Source: Helicobacteraceae bacterium (GTDB lineage: Bacteria; Campylobacterota; Campylobacteria; Campylobacterales; Sulfurimonadaceae). Taken from it: a stretch of 9,934 nt of DNA. A program made the translations under genes and the position numbers. The notes below the pieces were generated by a model, which was given only the letters and a program-made list of their open reading frames with translations, was not told the DNA's origin and ran no database searches. Of this stretch, positions 1 through 6,821 are shown piece by piece (the first letter of the stretch is position 1; every line of letters begins with the position of its first letter). The DNA lies in contig WFMY01000037.1 in the NCBI GenBank assembly GCA_015488855.1, positions 1 to 9,934 on the forward strand. Direction: 5' to 3'.

Positions 1-677
1 ACAGGACCCACGATAAAGTATGGGAGTATAGCTCTGATGCCAAAACGGTTGAGTGCGACCATTGTGATAAAAGAGAGTCCACTCAAAAAAAGAGCAAGGA
101 AATTGATCTCATTTGTATAAAAGAGTGCTATCACTAAGACCGCTCCAAGATCATCTACAATAGCAAGGGCAACCAAAAAGGTAACAAGGGCAGGTGAGAC
201 GCGGTTACCTAGTAAAACAAGAGCAGAGATTGCAAAGGCGATATCTGTAGCCATTGGGATGCCCCAACCGTTGGCACCAGGTGTCCCTTCATTGATACCC
301 AGATAGATGAGCGCTGGCAATACCATCCCTCCAATAGCACTGAGAATAGGGAGGGTGGCTACTTTGAGTGTTGAAAGCTCACCAATAAGAATTTCCCGTT
401 TTATCTCTAAACCAACCATGAAAAAAAAGATAGCCATTAAGCCATCGTTAATCCAGTGCTGGATGCTATGTGAGATTTTCCATTCTCCTACATTAAAGGT
501 GATGTTTGTATGGATGAGGTGTGTATAAAATTCTACAAGTGATGTATTTGCAAAAAGTAGAGCTAGGATGGTTGCAAATATAAGTACAAGCCCCGCCGTT
601 GTTTGTGCATGGATAAAATTTTCAAAAGGGGTAGATATTCTCTCAAAGGCTCTCTCCCAAGGTGCATAATATTTCAT
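1..677 (-). CDS. nhaA: NhaA-type Na+/H+ antiporter, N-terminal part (cut by window edge)
   Basis: Inner-membrane secondary antiporter that expels Na+ (or Li+) in exchange for H+, for pH and sodium homeostasis. About 225 codons can be read from an ATG at 675-677; the rest of the gene lies left of position 1, so no stop is seen. The protein opens with MKYYAPWERAFERISTPFEN and has successive hydrophobic segments. Family landmarks are visible: FMVGLEIKRE at about 86-95, GWGIPMATDIAFA at about 137-149 with Asp145 (equivalent of E. coli Asp133), and IVDDLGAVL at about 173-181 with the paired Asp175/Asp176 (equivalents of the ion-binding Asp163/Asp164). An AGGAG ribosome binding site lies 5-10 bases before the ATG. 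The gene is divergent from the tRNA-Arg gene. The assignment is firm; whether the missing half is intact cannot be seen. Confidence 0.95.
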   Translation of the reverse strand, partial: MKYYAPWERAFERISTPFENFIHAQTTAGLVLIFATILALLFANTSLVEFYTHLIHTNITFNVGEWKISHSIQHWINDGLMAIFFFMVGLEIKREILIGELSTLKVATLPILSAIGGMVLPALIYLGINEGTPGANGWGIPMATDIAFAISALVLLGNRVSPALVTFLVALAIVDDLGAVLVIALFYTNEINFLALFLSGLSFITMVALNRFGIRAILPYFIVGP

Positions 678-720
678 GAAAACTCCTAATTTTTTTATAC
701 TACTGAGAGAGAATATTGTA

Positions 721-734
721 TTTTTAGATATAAT
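721..734 (+). promoter_or_regulatory. Promoter for tRNA-Arg
   Basis: A run of five T (721-725) is followed by a perfect TATAAT at 729-734, about 19 bases before the tRNA 5' end. No -35 box is evident. This matches the main sigma factor pattern of Helicobacter and Campylobacter, where periodic T-rich sequence replaces the -35 element. Transcription would start near 741. Confidence 0.6.
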
Positions 735-752
735 TACACTTCTAAACAATAT

Positions 753-828
753 CTCCTTATCGCTTAACTGGATAAAGCAGTCCCCTCCTAAGGGATAGCT
801 CAAGGTTCGAGTCCTTGTGGGGAGACCA
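753..828 (+). tRNA. tRNA-Arg (anticodon CCU, reads AGG)
   Basis: A full cloverleaf can be folded by hand. The acceptor stem pairs 753-759 with 818-824 (five Watson-Crick and two G-U pairs). The D stem is 762-765/775-778 (GCTT/AAGC). The anticodon stem is 780-784/792-796 around the loop CTCCTAA, giving anticodon CCT at 787-789. A four-base variable loop follows, then the T stem 801-805/813-817 (CAAGG/CCTTG) around TTCGAGT. The discriminator is A825 and CCA is encoded at 826-828. Anticodon CCU specifies arginine. The gene stands alone between divergent nhaA and convergent trpA. No integrase or duplicated 3' end is seen nearby, so there is no sign that it is a used attachment site. Confidence 0.96.
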
Positions 829-835
829 ACTCTTG

Positions 836-859
836 CTTGAAGATTTAACTTTCTTCGAG
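836..859 (+). terminator. Possible hairpin terminator after tRNA-Arg
   Basis: An 8-bp inverted repeat CTTGAAGA (836-843) / TCTTCGAG (852-859) with an 8-base loop sits between the 3' end of the tRNA and the stop codon of convergent trpA. One pair is G-U in the plus-strand transcript; on the minus strand the same position is an A-C mismatch, so it would fold better in the tRNA transcript. There is no strong U-tract, so it may be only a 3'-end processing or stabilising hairpin. Confidence 0.35.
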
Positions 860-867
860 GGCATCAT

Positions 868-1608
868 TTAAGAATTTATCTTATCCTTTATAACTTTGGC
901 TAAATCACTACACTTTAAAATTTTATCACTATAGGAAAGTTTATCTTGTAAGAGTAGATCTACAAAAGCACTCCCTACTATCACCCCATCTGCCCCTTTG
1001 ACTTTATCTTTAGCTGTTTTTTCATTGACCCCGAAACCTACATATACGGGTGTTTGGGTGTATTTTTTGATATTTGATAAAAAAGGTTGTAAGTCTTCGG
1101 CTGTTCCTGAACCAGTGATGCCAGTGTATGCAACCATGTAGATGAACTTCTGTGCATCACTGACAAGCTCTTTTATGCGTTGGTCTGAGTCTGTAGGAGC
1201 TACAAAAGAGATGTTAGATATATTGTTTTTCTCAAAGAGTGCTTTGTATGGTAGTGCTTCTTCATGTGGTAAATCTGGGATGATCATCCCACTAAGTTGT
1301 AGCTCATTGCTAAGAGGTAAAAGCTTATGCATCTGTTGTTGATAAAATGAGTTGAAGTAGCCCATCCATAGTGTATCGACCATAGGTGCTACCTCTCTTG
1401 TTATCTCTAAAAGATGTTCAAATTTAAAACCAAGCTGTAATGCTTTATGGTTTGCCCTTTCTATGAGTGGACCATCTGCCACTGGGTCTGAGAATGCAAC
1501 TCCAAGTTCTAGTGCATCTACACCATTTTCACCAAGAGCTAAAGCAAGGTCGATACTAAAAGATTTTTCAGGATAGCCTGAAGTTATATATGCTACTAAT
1601 TTTTTCAA
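868..1608 (-). CDS. trpA: Tryptophan synthase alpha subunit
   Basis: Cleaves indole-3-glycerol phosphate to indole and glyceraldehyde-3-phosphate; the indole passes to the beta subunit (TrpB) in the cytoplasmic alpha2-beta2 complex. At 246 residues it is some 20 shorter than enteric TrpA, mainly at the N-terminus. The catalytic pair is present: Glu34 and Asp45 in LELGVAFSDPVADGP, with the same 11-residue spacing as Glu49/Asp60 of the enteric enzyme. Ala38 replaces the usual proline of ELGxPFSDP. The phosphate-binding GFGV (about 193-196) and GVIVGSAF (about 208-215) are also visible. The start is TTG, two bases after the stop of the upstream Hpt gene, with only a weak GGATGA upstream, so translation is probably coupled to that gene. 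trpB is not adjacent, so this trpA lies outside a classical trp operon. Confidence 0.95.
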   Translation of the reverse strand: MKKLVAYITSGYPEKSFSIDLALALGENGVDALELGVAFSDPVADGPLIERANHKALQLGFKFEHLLEITREVAPMVDTLWMGYFNSFYQQQMHKLLPLSNELQLSGMIIPDLPHEEALPYKALFEKNNISNISFVAPTDSDQRIKELVSDAQKFIYMVAYTGITGSGTAEDLQPFLSNIKKYTQTPVYVGFGVNEKTAKDKVKGADGVIVGSAFVDLLLQDKLSYSDKILKCSDLAKVIKDKINS

Positions 1609-1610
1609 GT

Positions 1611-2012
1611 TTAATCATCCAAGTCTGGTATTTTAAGTAGGGAGTATTTTACCTTAGTTAGGTCAAGGTCTTCTTTTATCTCGGTCTGCCATTGAGCGAA
1701 AACATCACTTATCTCTAAGAGCCAATTAACAGTTTGCTCATTGATAGGTTTAGGGTTAGACCTTAAATCTTCTAAAAATTCTTCAACAAACCTTGCGAGT
1801 CTATTCATCGGAGTGATTTTCAAAAAACCAGAAGCTGATTTGATGTTGTGAAAAACACGAAAAAGTTCATCTAAACTTCTTTTATACATCTCTTCATTTG
1901 CCAAATCTATTATCATGACTTCCATACTCTCAACCATCATAGTATAATGGTCATAAAACTCATCTACTATCTCATAATCAAAAGAAGCATCTAAGTTGGC
2001 CCTTATTCCCAT
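1611..2012 (-). CDS. Stand-alone histidine phosphotransfer (Hpt) domain protein
   Basis: A small cytoplasmic protein of 133 residues whose core is an Hpt four-helix-bundle domain. The phospho-accepting motif is at 54-64, FHNIKSASGFL, with His55 as the predicted phosphorylation site and the usual Lys58, Ser59, Gly62 and Phe63. Hpt proteins relay phosphate between response-regulator receiver domains and histidine kinases. There is no kinase, receiver or CheA-type catalytic domain in the protein and none next to it. The rest is acidic and helical, with a C-terminal tail of about 30 residues beyond the bundle. The ATG start has an AGGAGA site 8-13 bases upstream. The gene is divergent from panB and two bases upstream of trpA. 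The phosphorelay partner is unknown. The CheY at 8353 is in the same window but about 6 kb away, which is no evidence of partnership. Confidence 0.85.
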   Translation of the reverse strand: MGIRANLDASFDYEIVDEFYDHYTMMVESMEVMIIDLANEEMYKRSLDELFRVFHNIKSASGFLKITPMNRLARFVEEFLEDLRSNPKPINEQTVNWLLEISDVFAQWQTEIKEDLDLTKVKYSLLKIPDLDD

Positions 2013-2036
2013 AAAATATTTCTCCTATTTAATGTA

Positions 2037-2042
2037 ATTGTA
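2037..2042 (-). promoter_or_regulatory. Candidate -10 box for the Hpt-trpA transcript
   Basis: TACAAT on the minus strand, preceded upstream by A/T-rich sequence, about 25 bases before the Hpt start codon. Transcription would start near 2030, leaving a leader that just contains the AGGAGA site. There is no clear -35 box. It lies back to back with the panB promoter in a 54-bp divergent gap. Confidence 0.4.
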
Positions 2043-2045
2043 TCA

Positions 2046-2060
2046 GTTTTTAGTTAAAAT
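2046..2060 (+). promoter_or_regulatory. Candidate panB promoter immediately upstream of the start codon
   Basis: A T-run (2047-2051) is followed by TAAAAT at 2055-2060. The start codon is at 2067, only six bases after the -10 box, so the expected transcription start falls on or next to the A of the ATG. No Shine-Dalgarno sequence lies between. Together this suggests a leaderless mRNA. Confidence 0.45.
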
Positions 2061-2066
2061 ACTTTT

Positions 2067-2858
2067 ATGAATAAAAAAATGACGATAACTTCAATCAAAA
2101 AAGCTAAAGGTCTTAAACCTCTTGTGATGATAACTGCCTATGATGCACTCTTTGCAAAACTCTTAGAGCCTAGTATTGATATGATACTTGTAGGGGATTC
2201 ACTCAACATGAGTTTTGCTGGAAAAGTAGATACTTTAAGTGCTACGCTTGATCAAATGATATACCATACAAATGCAGTATGTCAAGGTGCAAAAAACTCT
2301 TTTGTTGTTTGTGACATGCCTTTTGGTACATACACAACAAAAAAACAAGCATTAAATAATGCAATGAGAATTTTCCAAGAAACAAATGCAGACTCTGTAA
2401 AGATAGAGGGTGGTAGCGATAAAGCAGAGATTATAGAGCATCTTGTCAGTAATGGCATCGCTGTATGTGGACATATTGGATTGTTACCCCAGTCTGTTAG
2501 AGGTGAGGGTGGCTACAAAATTAAAGGGAAAACCCAAGAGGAAAAAGAGTCTCTCGTAGAAGATGCTAAAGCGGTAGAGACATCTGGTGCTTTTTGTATG
2601 GTTATAGAGGGTGTCAAAGCAGATGTTGCAAAAGAGGTAGCACAGAGTGTACAGGTGCCCGTTATCGGGATAGGGGCAGGCAAAGATGTTGATGGACAAG
2701 TTTTGGTATTTTCAGATATGTTAGGACTCTTTGAAGACTTTACACCTAAGTTTGTTAAAAAGTATATAGATGGAGCGTCTTTAGTTAAAGATGCATTAAG
2801 TTCTTATGCACAAGAGGTACGCACTAAAAAATTTCCAAAAGAGGAACATACTTATTAA
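2067..2858 (+). CDS. panB: 3-methyl-2-oxobutanoate hydroxymethyltransferase (ketopantoate hydroxymethyltransferase)
   Basis: First committed step of pantothenate and coenzyme A synthesis: transfers a hydroxymethyl group from 5,10-methylene-tetrahydrofolate to alpha-ketoisovalerate, giving ketopantoate; a Mg2+-dependent (beta/alpha)8-barrel enzyme of the cytoplasm. At 263 residues the length is normal. Family landmarks: MITAYDALFA (21-30), VGDSLNM with metal ligand Asp44, CDMPFGTY with Asp83, KIEGG with Lys112 and Glu114, HIGLLPQ (136-142), IEGV with catalytic Glu181, and VIGIGAG at about 199-205. The start at 2067 has no Shine-Dalgarno sequence and a -10 box abuts it. A second in-frame ATG at 2079 also lacks one, so the exact start is slightly uncertain. 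The stop overlaps the ruvB start by one base (TAATG). panC and panD are not in the window. Confidence 0.96.
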   Translation: MNKKMTITSIKKAKGLKPLVMITAYDALFAKLLEPSIDMILVGDSLNMSFAGKVDTLSATLDQMIYHTNAVCQGAKNSFVVCDMPFGTYTTKKQALNNAMRIFQETNADSVKIEGGSDKAEIIEHLVSNGIAVCGHIGLLPQSVRGEGGYKIKGKTQEEKESLVEDAKAVETSGAFCMVIEGVKADVAKEVAQSVQVPVIGIGAGKDVDGQVLVFSDMLGLFEDFTPKFVKKYIDGASLVKDALSSYAQEVRTKKFPKEEHTY

Positions 2859-3871
2859 TGGAACGCCTTGTAGAGATAGAAACTTTTAGTGCAGATGAAG
2901 AAACATCTGAAATAACTTTGCGTCCTGACGCCTGGGGTGAGTATATAGGTCAAGAACAGATTAAAAAAAATTTGAGTGTATTTATAGAAGCTTCTAAAAA
3001 AAGAGATGAAGCCCTAGACCATGTGCTTTTCTATGGACCGCCTGGTTTAGGTAAAACTACCTTAGCACTCATCATCGCAACTGAGATGCAAGCCAACATC
3101 AAGGTCACTGCCGCCCCAATGATAGAAAAGAGTGGTGATTTAGCAGCAATACTCACAAACTTAGAGAAGGGTGATATATTATTTATAGATGAAATTCACC
3201 GTCTCTCTCCAGCAGTTGAAGAGATACTTTACTCTTCAATGGAAGATTTTCGCATAGATATTATCATAGGAAGTGGACCTGCTGCACAAACAGTGAAAAT
3301 CGATCTACCGAGATTTACTCTTATAGGTGCAACAACTCGTGCAGGGATGCTCTCAAACCCACTTCGGGATAGATTTGGTATGAGTTTTCGCATGAACTTT
3401 TACTCAGCAGAAGAACTTTCAAAAATCATTACACAAGCCTCTTTAAAGTTAGAAAAAGATATCATTGAAGAAGCCTCATATGAGATTGCAAAAAGAAGTC
3501 GTGGAACACCTCGTATAGCTCTTAGAATATTGCGTCGGGTGCGTGACTTTGCCGATGTTGCTGATGAAAAAATTATAGAGCATCATAGAACAAAATTTGC
3601 ACTTGAAGAACTTGGTATCAACTCTTTTGGTTTCGATGAGATGGATCTAAAACTTTTAAAACTTTTAGCATCTGCTAAAGGGAGAGCCATGGGTCTTAGC
3701 ACGATTGCTGCATCACTGAGTGAAGACGAAGGAACAGTTGAAGATGTCTTAGAACCATATCTTTTGGCAAATGGTTATTTGCAAAGAACAGCAAAAGGGA
3801 GAAAAGCCACTCGGGCTACCTATGATGTGCTCAATATGAACTATGTCAATGAGGACGGGACACTATTTTGA
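2858..3871 (+). CDS. ruvB: Holliday junction branch migration ATPase RuvB
   Basis: Hexameric AAA+ motor that drives branch migration of Holliday junctions together with RuvA, before resolution by RuvC, in homologous recombination and repair. At 337 residues it has the normal length. Visible elements: the N-terminal LRPDAWGEYIGQEQIKKNL; Walker A GPPGLGKTT (60-68); Walker B DEIH (111-114); sensor 1 GATTRAG (157-163); arginine-finger region LRDRFG (Arg170); sensor 2 region RGTPRIALRILRR (about 215-227); and the C-terminal winged helix ending in QRTAKGRKATRATY. GAGGAA lies 11-16 bases before the ATG. The ATG overlaps the panB stop by one base, so the two are translationally coupled although functionally unrelated. 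ruvA and ruvC are not adjacent, as is common in this phylum. Confidence 0.98.
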   Translation: MERLVEIETFSADEETSEITLRPDAWGEYIGQEQIKKNLSVFIEASKKRDEALDHVLFYGPPGLGKTTLALIIATEMQANIKVTAAPMIEKSGDLAAILTNLEKGDILFIDEIHRLSPAVEEILYSSMEDFRIDIIIGSGPAAQTVKIDLPRFTLIGATTRAGMLSNPLRDRFGMSFRMNFYSAEELSKIITQASLKLEKDIIEEASYEIAKRSRGTPRIALRILRRVRDFADVADEKIIEHHRTKFALEELGINSFGFDEMDLKLLKLLASAKGRAMGLSTIAASLSEDEGTVEDVLEPYLLANGYLQRTAKGRKATRATYDVLNMNYVNEDGTLF

Positions 3872-3873
3872 AA

Positions 3874-3883
3874 TACAATAAAA
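3874..3883 (+). promoter_or_regulatory. Possible internal promoter ahead of the AI-2E permease gene
   Basis: Overlapping -10-like hexamers TACAAT (3874-3879) and TAAAAT (3878-3883) follow the ruvB stop after a short T-run. They sit about 30 bases before the next ATG, which has its own AAGGA site at 3896-3900. A transcript starting near 3886-3890 would include that site. AT-rich sequence makes chance matches likely. Confidence 0.3.
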
Positions 3884-3908
3884 TTTGCTCCTGTGAAGGA
3901 TTTTATCT

Positions 3909-4943
3909 ATGAAACCGCAGTATTTTGTAAGCATATTATTTGCAGTCTCCCTTTATTGGATGTATCTCTTATATACACCTTTTATTTTGACGATGACTAT
4001 TGCAGCTCTTTTAGCTATCAGTACCTCAAGTTTAGACCTCTATTTTGGGAGGTTGTTTAAGTCAAAACTATTGGCTACACTTTTATCGAGTTTTTTATTG
4101 GCTGTGCTCTTTTTCGCTCCTCTTGGATATTTTTTAACTGAACTCACTATGAGATTACATAGTATAGAAAAAGAATCTTTTCATGTTTTTGTCGTGCATA
4201 TTACAAAGTTTTTTACGAATCCTCCGGAGTATTTGGTTTTTTTGAAACCTTATATTATGGAAAATCTACACTATATTGATATGAATGAGATAACAAAAAA
4301 AATTATCTCTTTAACGGGTGCTATCGGGGCTTTTAGTGCAGGTTTTTTAAAAAATGCCTTTTTGGTCATTATCTTTTATTTTTTTGCTCAGTACAATGGG
4401 AAAAAAGTTTTAAACTTTTTAAAAAGAATTATCCATATATCTGATGCAGAATCATCACAACTTGTAAAAGAACTCACCTCTGTGATGAGTGTTGTTTTTT
4501 ACTCTATTATTGTTACTGCTACTTTTGAGGGTGTTTTATTTGGTGTGGCTATCTCTTTTATGGGATACAATGGACTTTTATTTGGTATTATGTATGGTTT
4601 TTCCTCTCTTATCCCAGTAATTGGTGGAGTTTTTATGTGGTTACCCTTTATGCTGTGGGAGTTCTCTCTTGGGGATACAAATTCTGCCATATTTATTGCA
4701 CTTTATTCCATTATCGTTATATCTATCATCGCAGATACTTTTATAAAACCACTTATTATAAAGGGTATAAATCACAGACTCTTAACAGATGATGATACAC
4801 GGATACATGAGATAGTGATTTTCTTCGCAATTTTAGCAGGACTCTCTACTTTTGGTTTTTGGGGGATGATATTAGGACCAGCAATTACCGCTTTTTTTCT
4901 CACCCTTTTAAAACTTTATGAGGCTAGGGCAAAAGAGGTTTAA
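3909..4943 (+). CDS. AI-2E family (PerM/UPF0118-type) membrane permease
   Basis: Polytopic inner-membrane protein of 344 residues in the family named after the E. coli AI-2 exporter TqsA, which also includes PerM-like proteins of unknown substrate. About eight membrane segments are seen: two at about 6-40, one at about 55-78, one at about 138-160, two at about 192-250, one at about 258-277 and one or two at about 302-335. Between the third and fourth lies a soluble stretch (about 80-135). Family motifs are SSLIPVIGGVFMWLP (232-246), the ADTFIKPLIIKG stretch (275-286) and GFWGMILGPAI (316-326). The start is supported by AAGGA eight bases upstream. The gene follows ruvB by 37 bp, and its stop is 4 bp from the stop of the convergent acyltransferase gene. 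The substrate cannot be inferred; the family name should not be read as evidence of AI-2 transport. Confidence 0.88.
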   Translation: MKPQYFVSILFAVSLYWMYLLYTPFILTMTIAALLAISTSSLDLYFGRLFKSKLLATLLSSFLLAVLFFAPLGYFLTELTMRLHSIEKESFHVFVVHITKFFTNPPEYLVFLKPYIMENLHYIDMNEITKKIISLTGAIGAFSAGFLKNAFLVIIFYFFAQYNGKKVLNFLKRIIHISDAESSQLVKELTSVMSVVFYSIIVTATFEGVLFGVAISFMGYNGLLFGIMYGFSSLIPVIGGVFMWLPFMLWEFSLGDTNSAIFIALYSIIVISIIADTFIKPLIIKGINHRLLTDDDTRIHEIVIFFAILAGLSTFGFWGMILGPAITAFFLTLLKLYEARAKEV

Positions 4944-4947
4944 TAAC

Positions 4948-5835
4948 TTAATCTTTGTATATCTCTGGTTTATCACTCTTCCAACGACGATGTAACCAAA
5001 ACCAAAACTTTGGTTCTTTGGTGATAACCTCTGTGAGCCAATCAGCTTGAAGCTGTGTAGCTTTAAGAATATCTGCATCAATATCATCAGTTTTTTCAAC
5101 TTTTATCTCATCAAAAAGCATCAGCGTATAATTTTCTTCATCATCAGTTCGTATGGTAACAGGAATGATAGCAGCATTGAACTTCCTAGCAAGATAGGCT
5201 GCCGTAGAAGTTTGTCTGATGGGCTTACCCATAAAGTTTACGACAACACCCTCTTTTTTGTTCATATTTGTATCTATAAGTAGTCCAGAAGCTTTTGCGT
5301 TTTTGATAAGTTTTATAAGTGGCTTAATAACATTGGTTTTTTCTAGGTTAGTATTGCCAAAAGAGGCTCGTGCTTCTAGCAACCACTGTTCATATTGAGG
5401 ATTTTTAAGTTTTCTATAAACTGCAGCAAGTGGTTCAACAAAGGCACCTAAAGATGCACCACCTAATTCCCATGAGCAGTAATGTGTTGTTACATAGATA
5501 ACTGCACGACCTTGAGCATGAACTTTGTCAACTGCCTTTTTATTTTGGACTGTAACTTTTTTTGCTAAATCTTCTTTGGACATATAACGAAGTTCCATAA
5601 GATGTAAGAAGTTATACATGAGGTTTCTAAAGGAGTACCTTGTTATCTCATCTATCTCTGCATCATTTATCTTTCCATCGAAGGCATAGCTTAAGTTCTG
5701 GTAGGCAATTCGTCTATATTTTTTTGAACTTAGATAAGCGATTTTTCCAAGTAGTGTAAAAAAAAACTTTCTTACTTTATGTGGTAAGAGCATTAAAAAT
5801 TTTTCTAAAAATAAAAAGAGGTAGTAACCAATCAT
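4948..5835 (-). CDS. lpxL: Lipid A biosynthesis lauroyl acyltransferase (LpxL/HtrB family)
   Basis: Late-step acyltransferase that adds a secondary acyl chain to the Kdo-lipid A precursor at the inner face of the cytoplasmic membrane. An N-terminal hydrophobic anchor (about 3-18) is followed by the LPLAT fold. The HX4D/E catalytic motif is His-Tyr-Cys-Ser-Trp-Glu (His118 and Glu123 counted from the chosen start). A second landmark is the C-terminal FWFWLHRRWKSDKPE, typical of LpxL-type enzymes. About 295 residues is the usual length. A TTG at 5838 directly precedes the ATG at 5835. AAGGA on the minus strand leaves five bases to the ATG but only two to the TTG, so I chose the ATG. The gene is monocistronic, divergent from the PDC-domain gene and convergent with the permease. 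Acyl-chain length and whether it acts as LpxL or LpxM cannot be read from sequence alone. Confidence 0.88.
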   Translation of the reverse strand: MIGYYLFLFLEKFLMLLPHKVRKFFFTLLGKIAYLSSKKYRRIAYQNLSYAFDGKINDAEIDEITRYSFRNLMYNFLHLMELRYMSKEDLAKKVTVQNKKAVDKVHAQGRAVIYVTTHYCSWELGGASLGAFVEPLAAVYRKLKNPQYEQWLLEARASFGNTNLEKTNVIKPLIKLIKNAKASGLLIDTNMNKKEGVVVNFMGKPIRQTSTAAYLARKFNAAIIPVTIRTDDEENYTLMLFDEIKVEKTDDIDADILKATQLQADWLTEVITKEPKFWFWLHRRWKSDKPEIYKD

Positions 5836-5878
5836 CAAAATCCTTTATGAAAGTATATCAAAGTCAATGTAAATAGCC

Positions 5879-5890
5879 TTTTGCTATAAT
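5879..5890 (+). promoter_or_regulatory. Promoter of the PDC-domain gene/hisH group
   Basis: TTTTGCTATAAT: a perfect TATAAT (5885-5890) with an extended -10 TGC in front and a short T-run. Transcription would start near 5897, 19 bases before the ATG at 5916, leaving AAGG (5906-5909) in the leader as ribosome binding site. It is the best promoter-like match in the window after the tRNA promoter. Confidence 0.6.
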
Positions 5891-5915
5891 TACATAGTTA
5901 AAAAAAAGGTATGCT

Positions 5916-6821
5916 ATGGTTGCATTAGATATACAAAAATTTTCTGAAGGTCGTACAAAAGCAAGGGCGTATTTTTGTTACCTATTTTCAAAAAATATAC
6001 CAAATAGACTTCCATCTCTGAGCGTAGAGATGATTATGCCAAGACTGCTGAAGATAAAAGCAGACTTGGAAAACTGTGAGGGTGTTTACCTTTTAGATCA
6101 TCGTGGTGTTCAGGTCACTCCAACTTTTACTGCCCATAAACAGATAGATGATGATGCAGGGAAGATTAGAGCAGATCGTGCTTATTATTATCGTGCCGTT
6201 CGTGAGGGTAGATGTAGCATAACTGACCCATATCCATCACTTATAACACAAGACTTAACCATCACCGCATCACAACCAATCTATAGTGAAAATGGTGATC
6301 TGAAATATGTTGCTTGTTTAGATATGCCTCTAGCTGAAGTAATCAAAATTTCCCATTTCAACAAATCAGATTCTTTCTTTTCGAGTTTGTTCAAATATGC
6401 ATATTCTGCTTTCTCGTTTGCACTCATGGCAGTTGCTTTGTTGCTTTTCTTTAGTGCTATTGAGAGCTTTTTTTCAAATGAAATCTCTATTAAACACATG
6501 GTTATAGAAGATATGTTTAAAGCCACTATCCTTTTAACATTATCCTTGGCTATATTTGATCTAGCAAAGACACTCATCGAGGAAGAGGTTCTTGGAAGGC
6601 ATAAGGAGCATAGTATATCAGGACCACATAAGACAATGGTCAAATTTCTTGGCTCTATCATTATTGCCCTTTCCATCGAAGCACTTATGCTTGTATTTAA
6701 GTTTGCTATAACAGACCCTCAGATGTTAGTGAAGGCTATTTATATTATCGGTGGGGTTGCTATGCTGATTGTAAGTTTGGCAATATATATAAAATTTACA
6801 AAGTTGAGGGCAGATGAATAA
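5916..6821 (+). CDS. Membrane protein with N-terminal PDC/Cache-like sensor domain and four C-terminal helices
   Basis: I do not recognise a characterised function. Residues about 35-145 look like a PDC/Cache ligand-binding domain: GVYLLDHRGVQVTPTF (56-71), RADRAYYYRAVREGRCSITD (85-104), the strand region TITASQPI (115-122) and VACLDMPLAEV (132-142). These resemble the periplasmic domains of chemoreceptors. The order R-x-Y-Y-x-x-A (88-94) followed by an Asp (136) recalls the amino-acid-binding dCache motif, but only loosely. Four hydrophobic segments follow, at about 162-183, 200-218, 243-264 and 272-293. The 2-3 loop is charged and His-rich (His229, His232, His238). There is no N-terminal signal or anchor and no kinase, GGDEF, HAMP or MCP output domain. 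The ATG has AAGG six bases upstream. The stop overlaps hisH by one base (TAATG), so the two genes are co-translated. A role linked to histidine synthesis is only a guess from position. Confidence 0.75.
   Translation: MVALDIQKFSEGRTKARAYFCYLFSKNIPNRLPSLSVEMIMPRLLKIKADLENCEGVYLLDHRGVQVTPTFTAHKQIDDDAGKIRADRAYYYRAVREGRCSITDPYPSLITQDLTITASQPIYSENGDLKYVACLDMPLAEVIKISHFNKSDSFFSSLFKYAYSAFSFALMAVALLLFFSAIESFFSNEISIKHMVIEDMFKATILLTLSLAIFDLAKTLIEEEVLGRHKEHSISGPHKTMVKFLGSIIIALSIEALMLVFKFAITDPQMLVKAIYIIGGVAMLIVSLAIYIKFTKLRADE

Noticed and set aside
753..828. tRNA-Arg as an integration site for a mobile island
   Set aside because: Both sides are ordinary chromosomal genes (nhaA, trpA). No integrase and no repeated tRNA 3' end is visible in the window.
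4932..4956. Bidirectional terminator between the converging permease and acyltransferase genes
   Set aside because: Only a weak split stem (AAAGA/TCTTT plus GTT/AAC) can be drawn across the 4-bp gap, with unpaired bases and no proper U-tract.
4990..5021. Repeated ACCAAA/TTTGGT inverted repeat near the acyltransferase 3' end
   Set aside because: It encodes the conserved Lys-Phe-Trp-Phe-Trp-Leu stretch of the LpxL family, so the repeat is explained by the Phe/Trp codons; no T-run follows on either strand.
5911..5918. ATG at 5911 as an alternative start for the PDC-domain gene
   Set aside because: It is out of frame with the long reading frame, and too close to the AAGG ribosome site compared with the ATG at 5916.
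6281..6676. 131-codon open frame antisense to the PDC-domain gene
   Set aside because: It lies wholly inside a well-supported gene, has no convincing ribosome site and resembles no family. It is best explained as a shadow of the coding strand.
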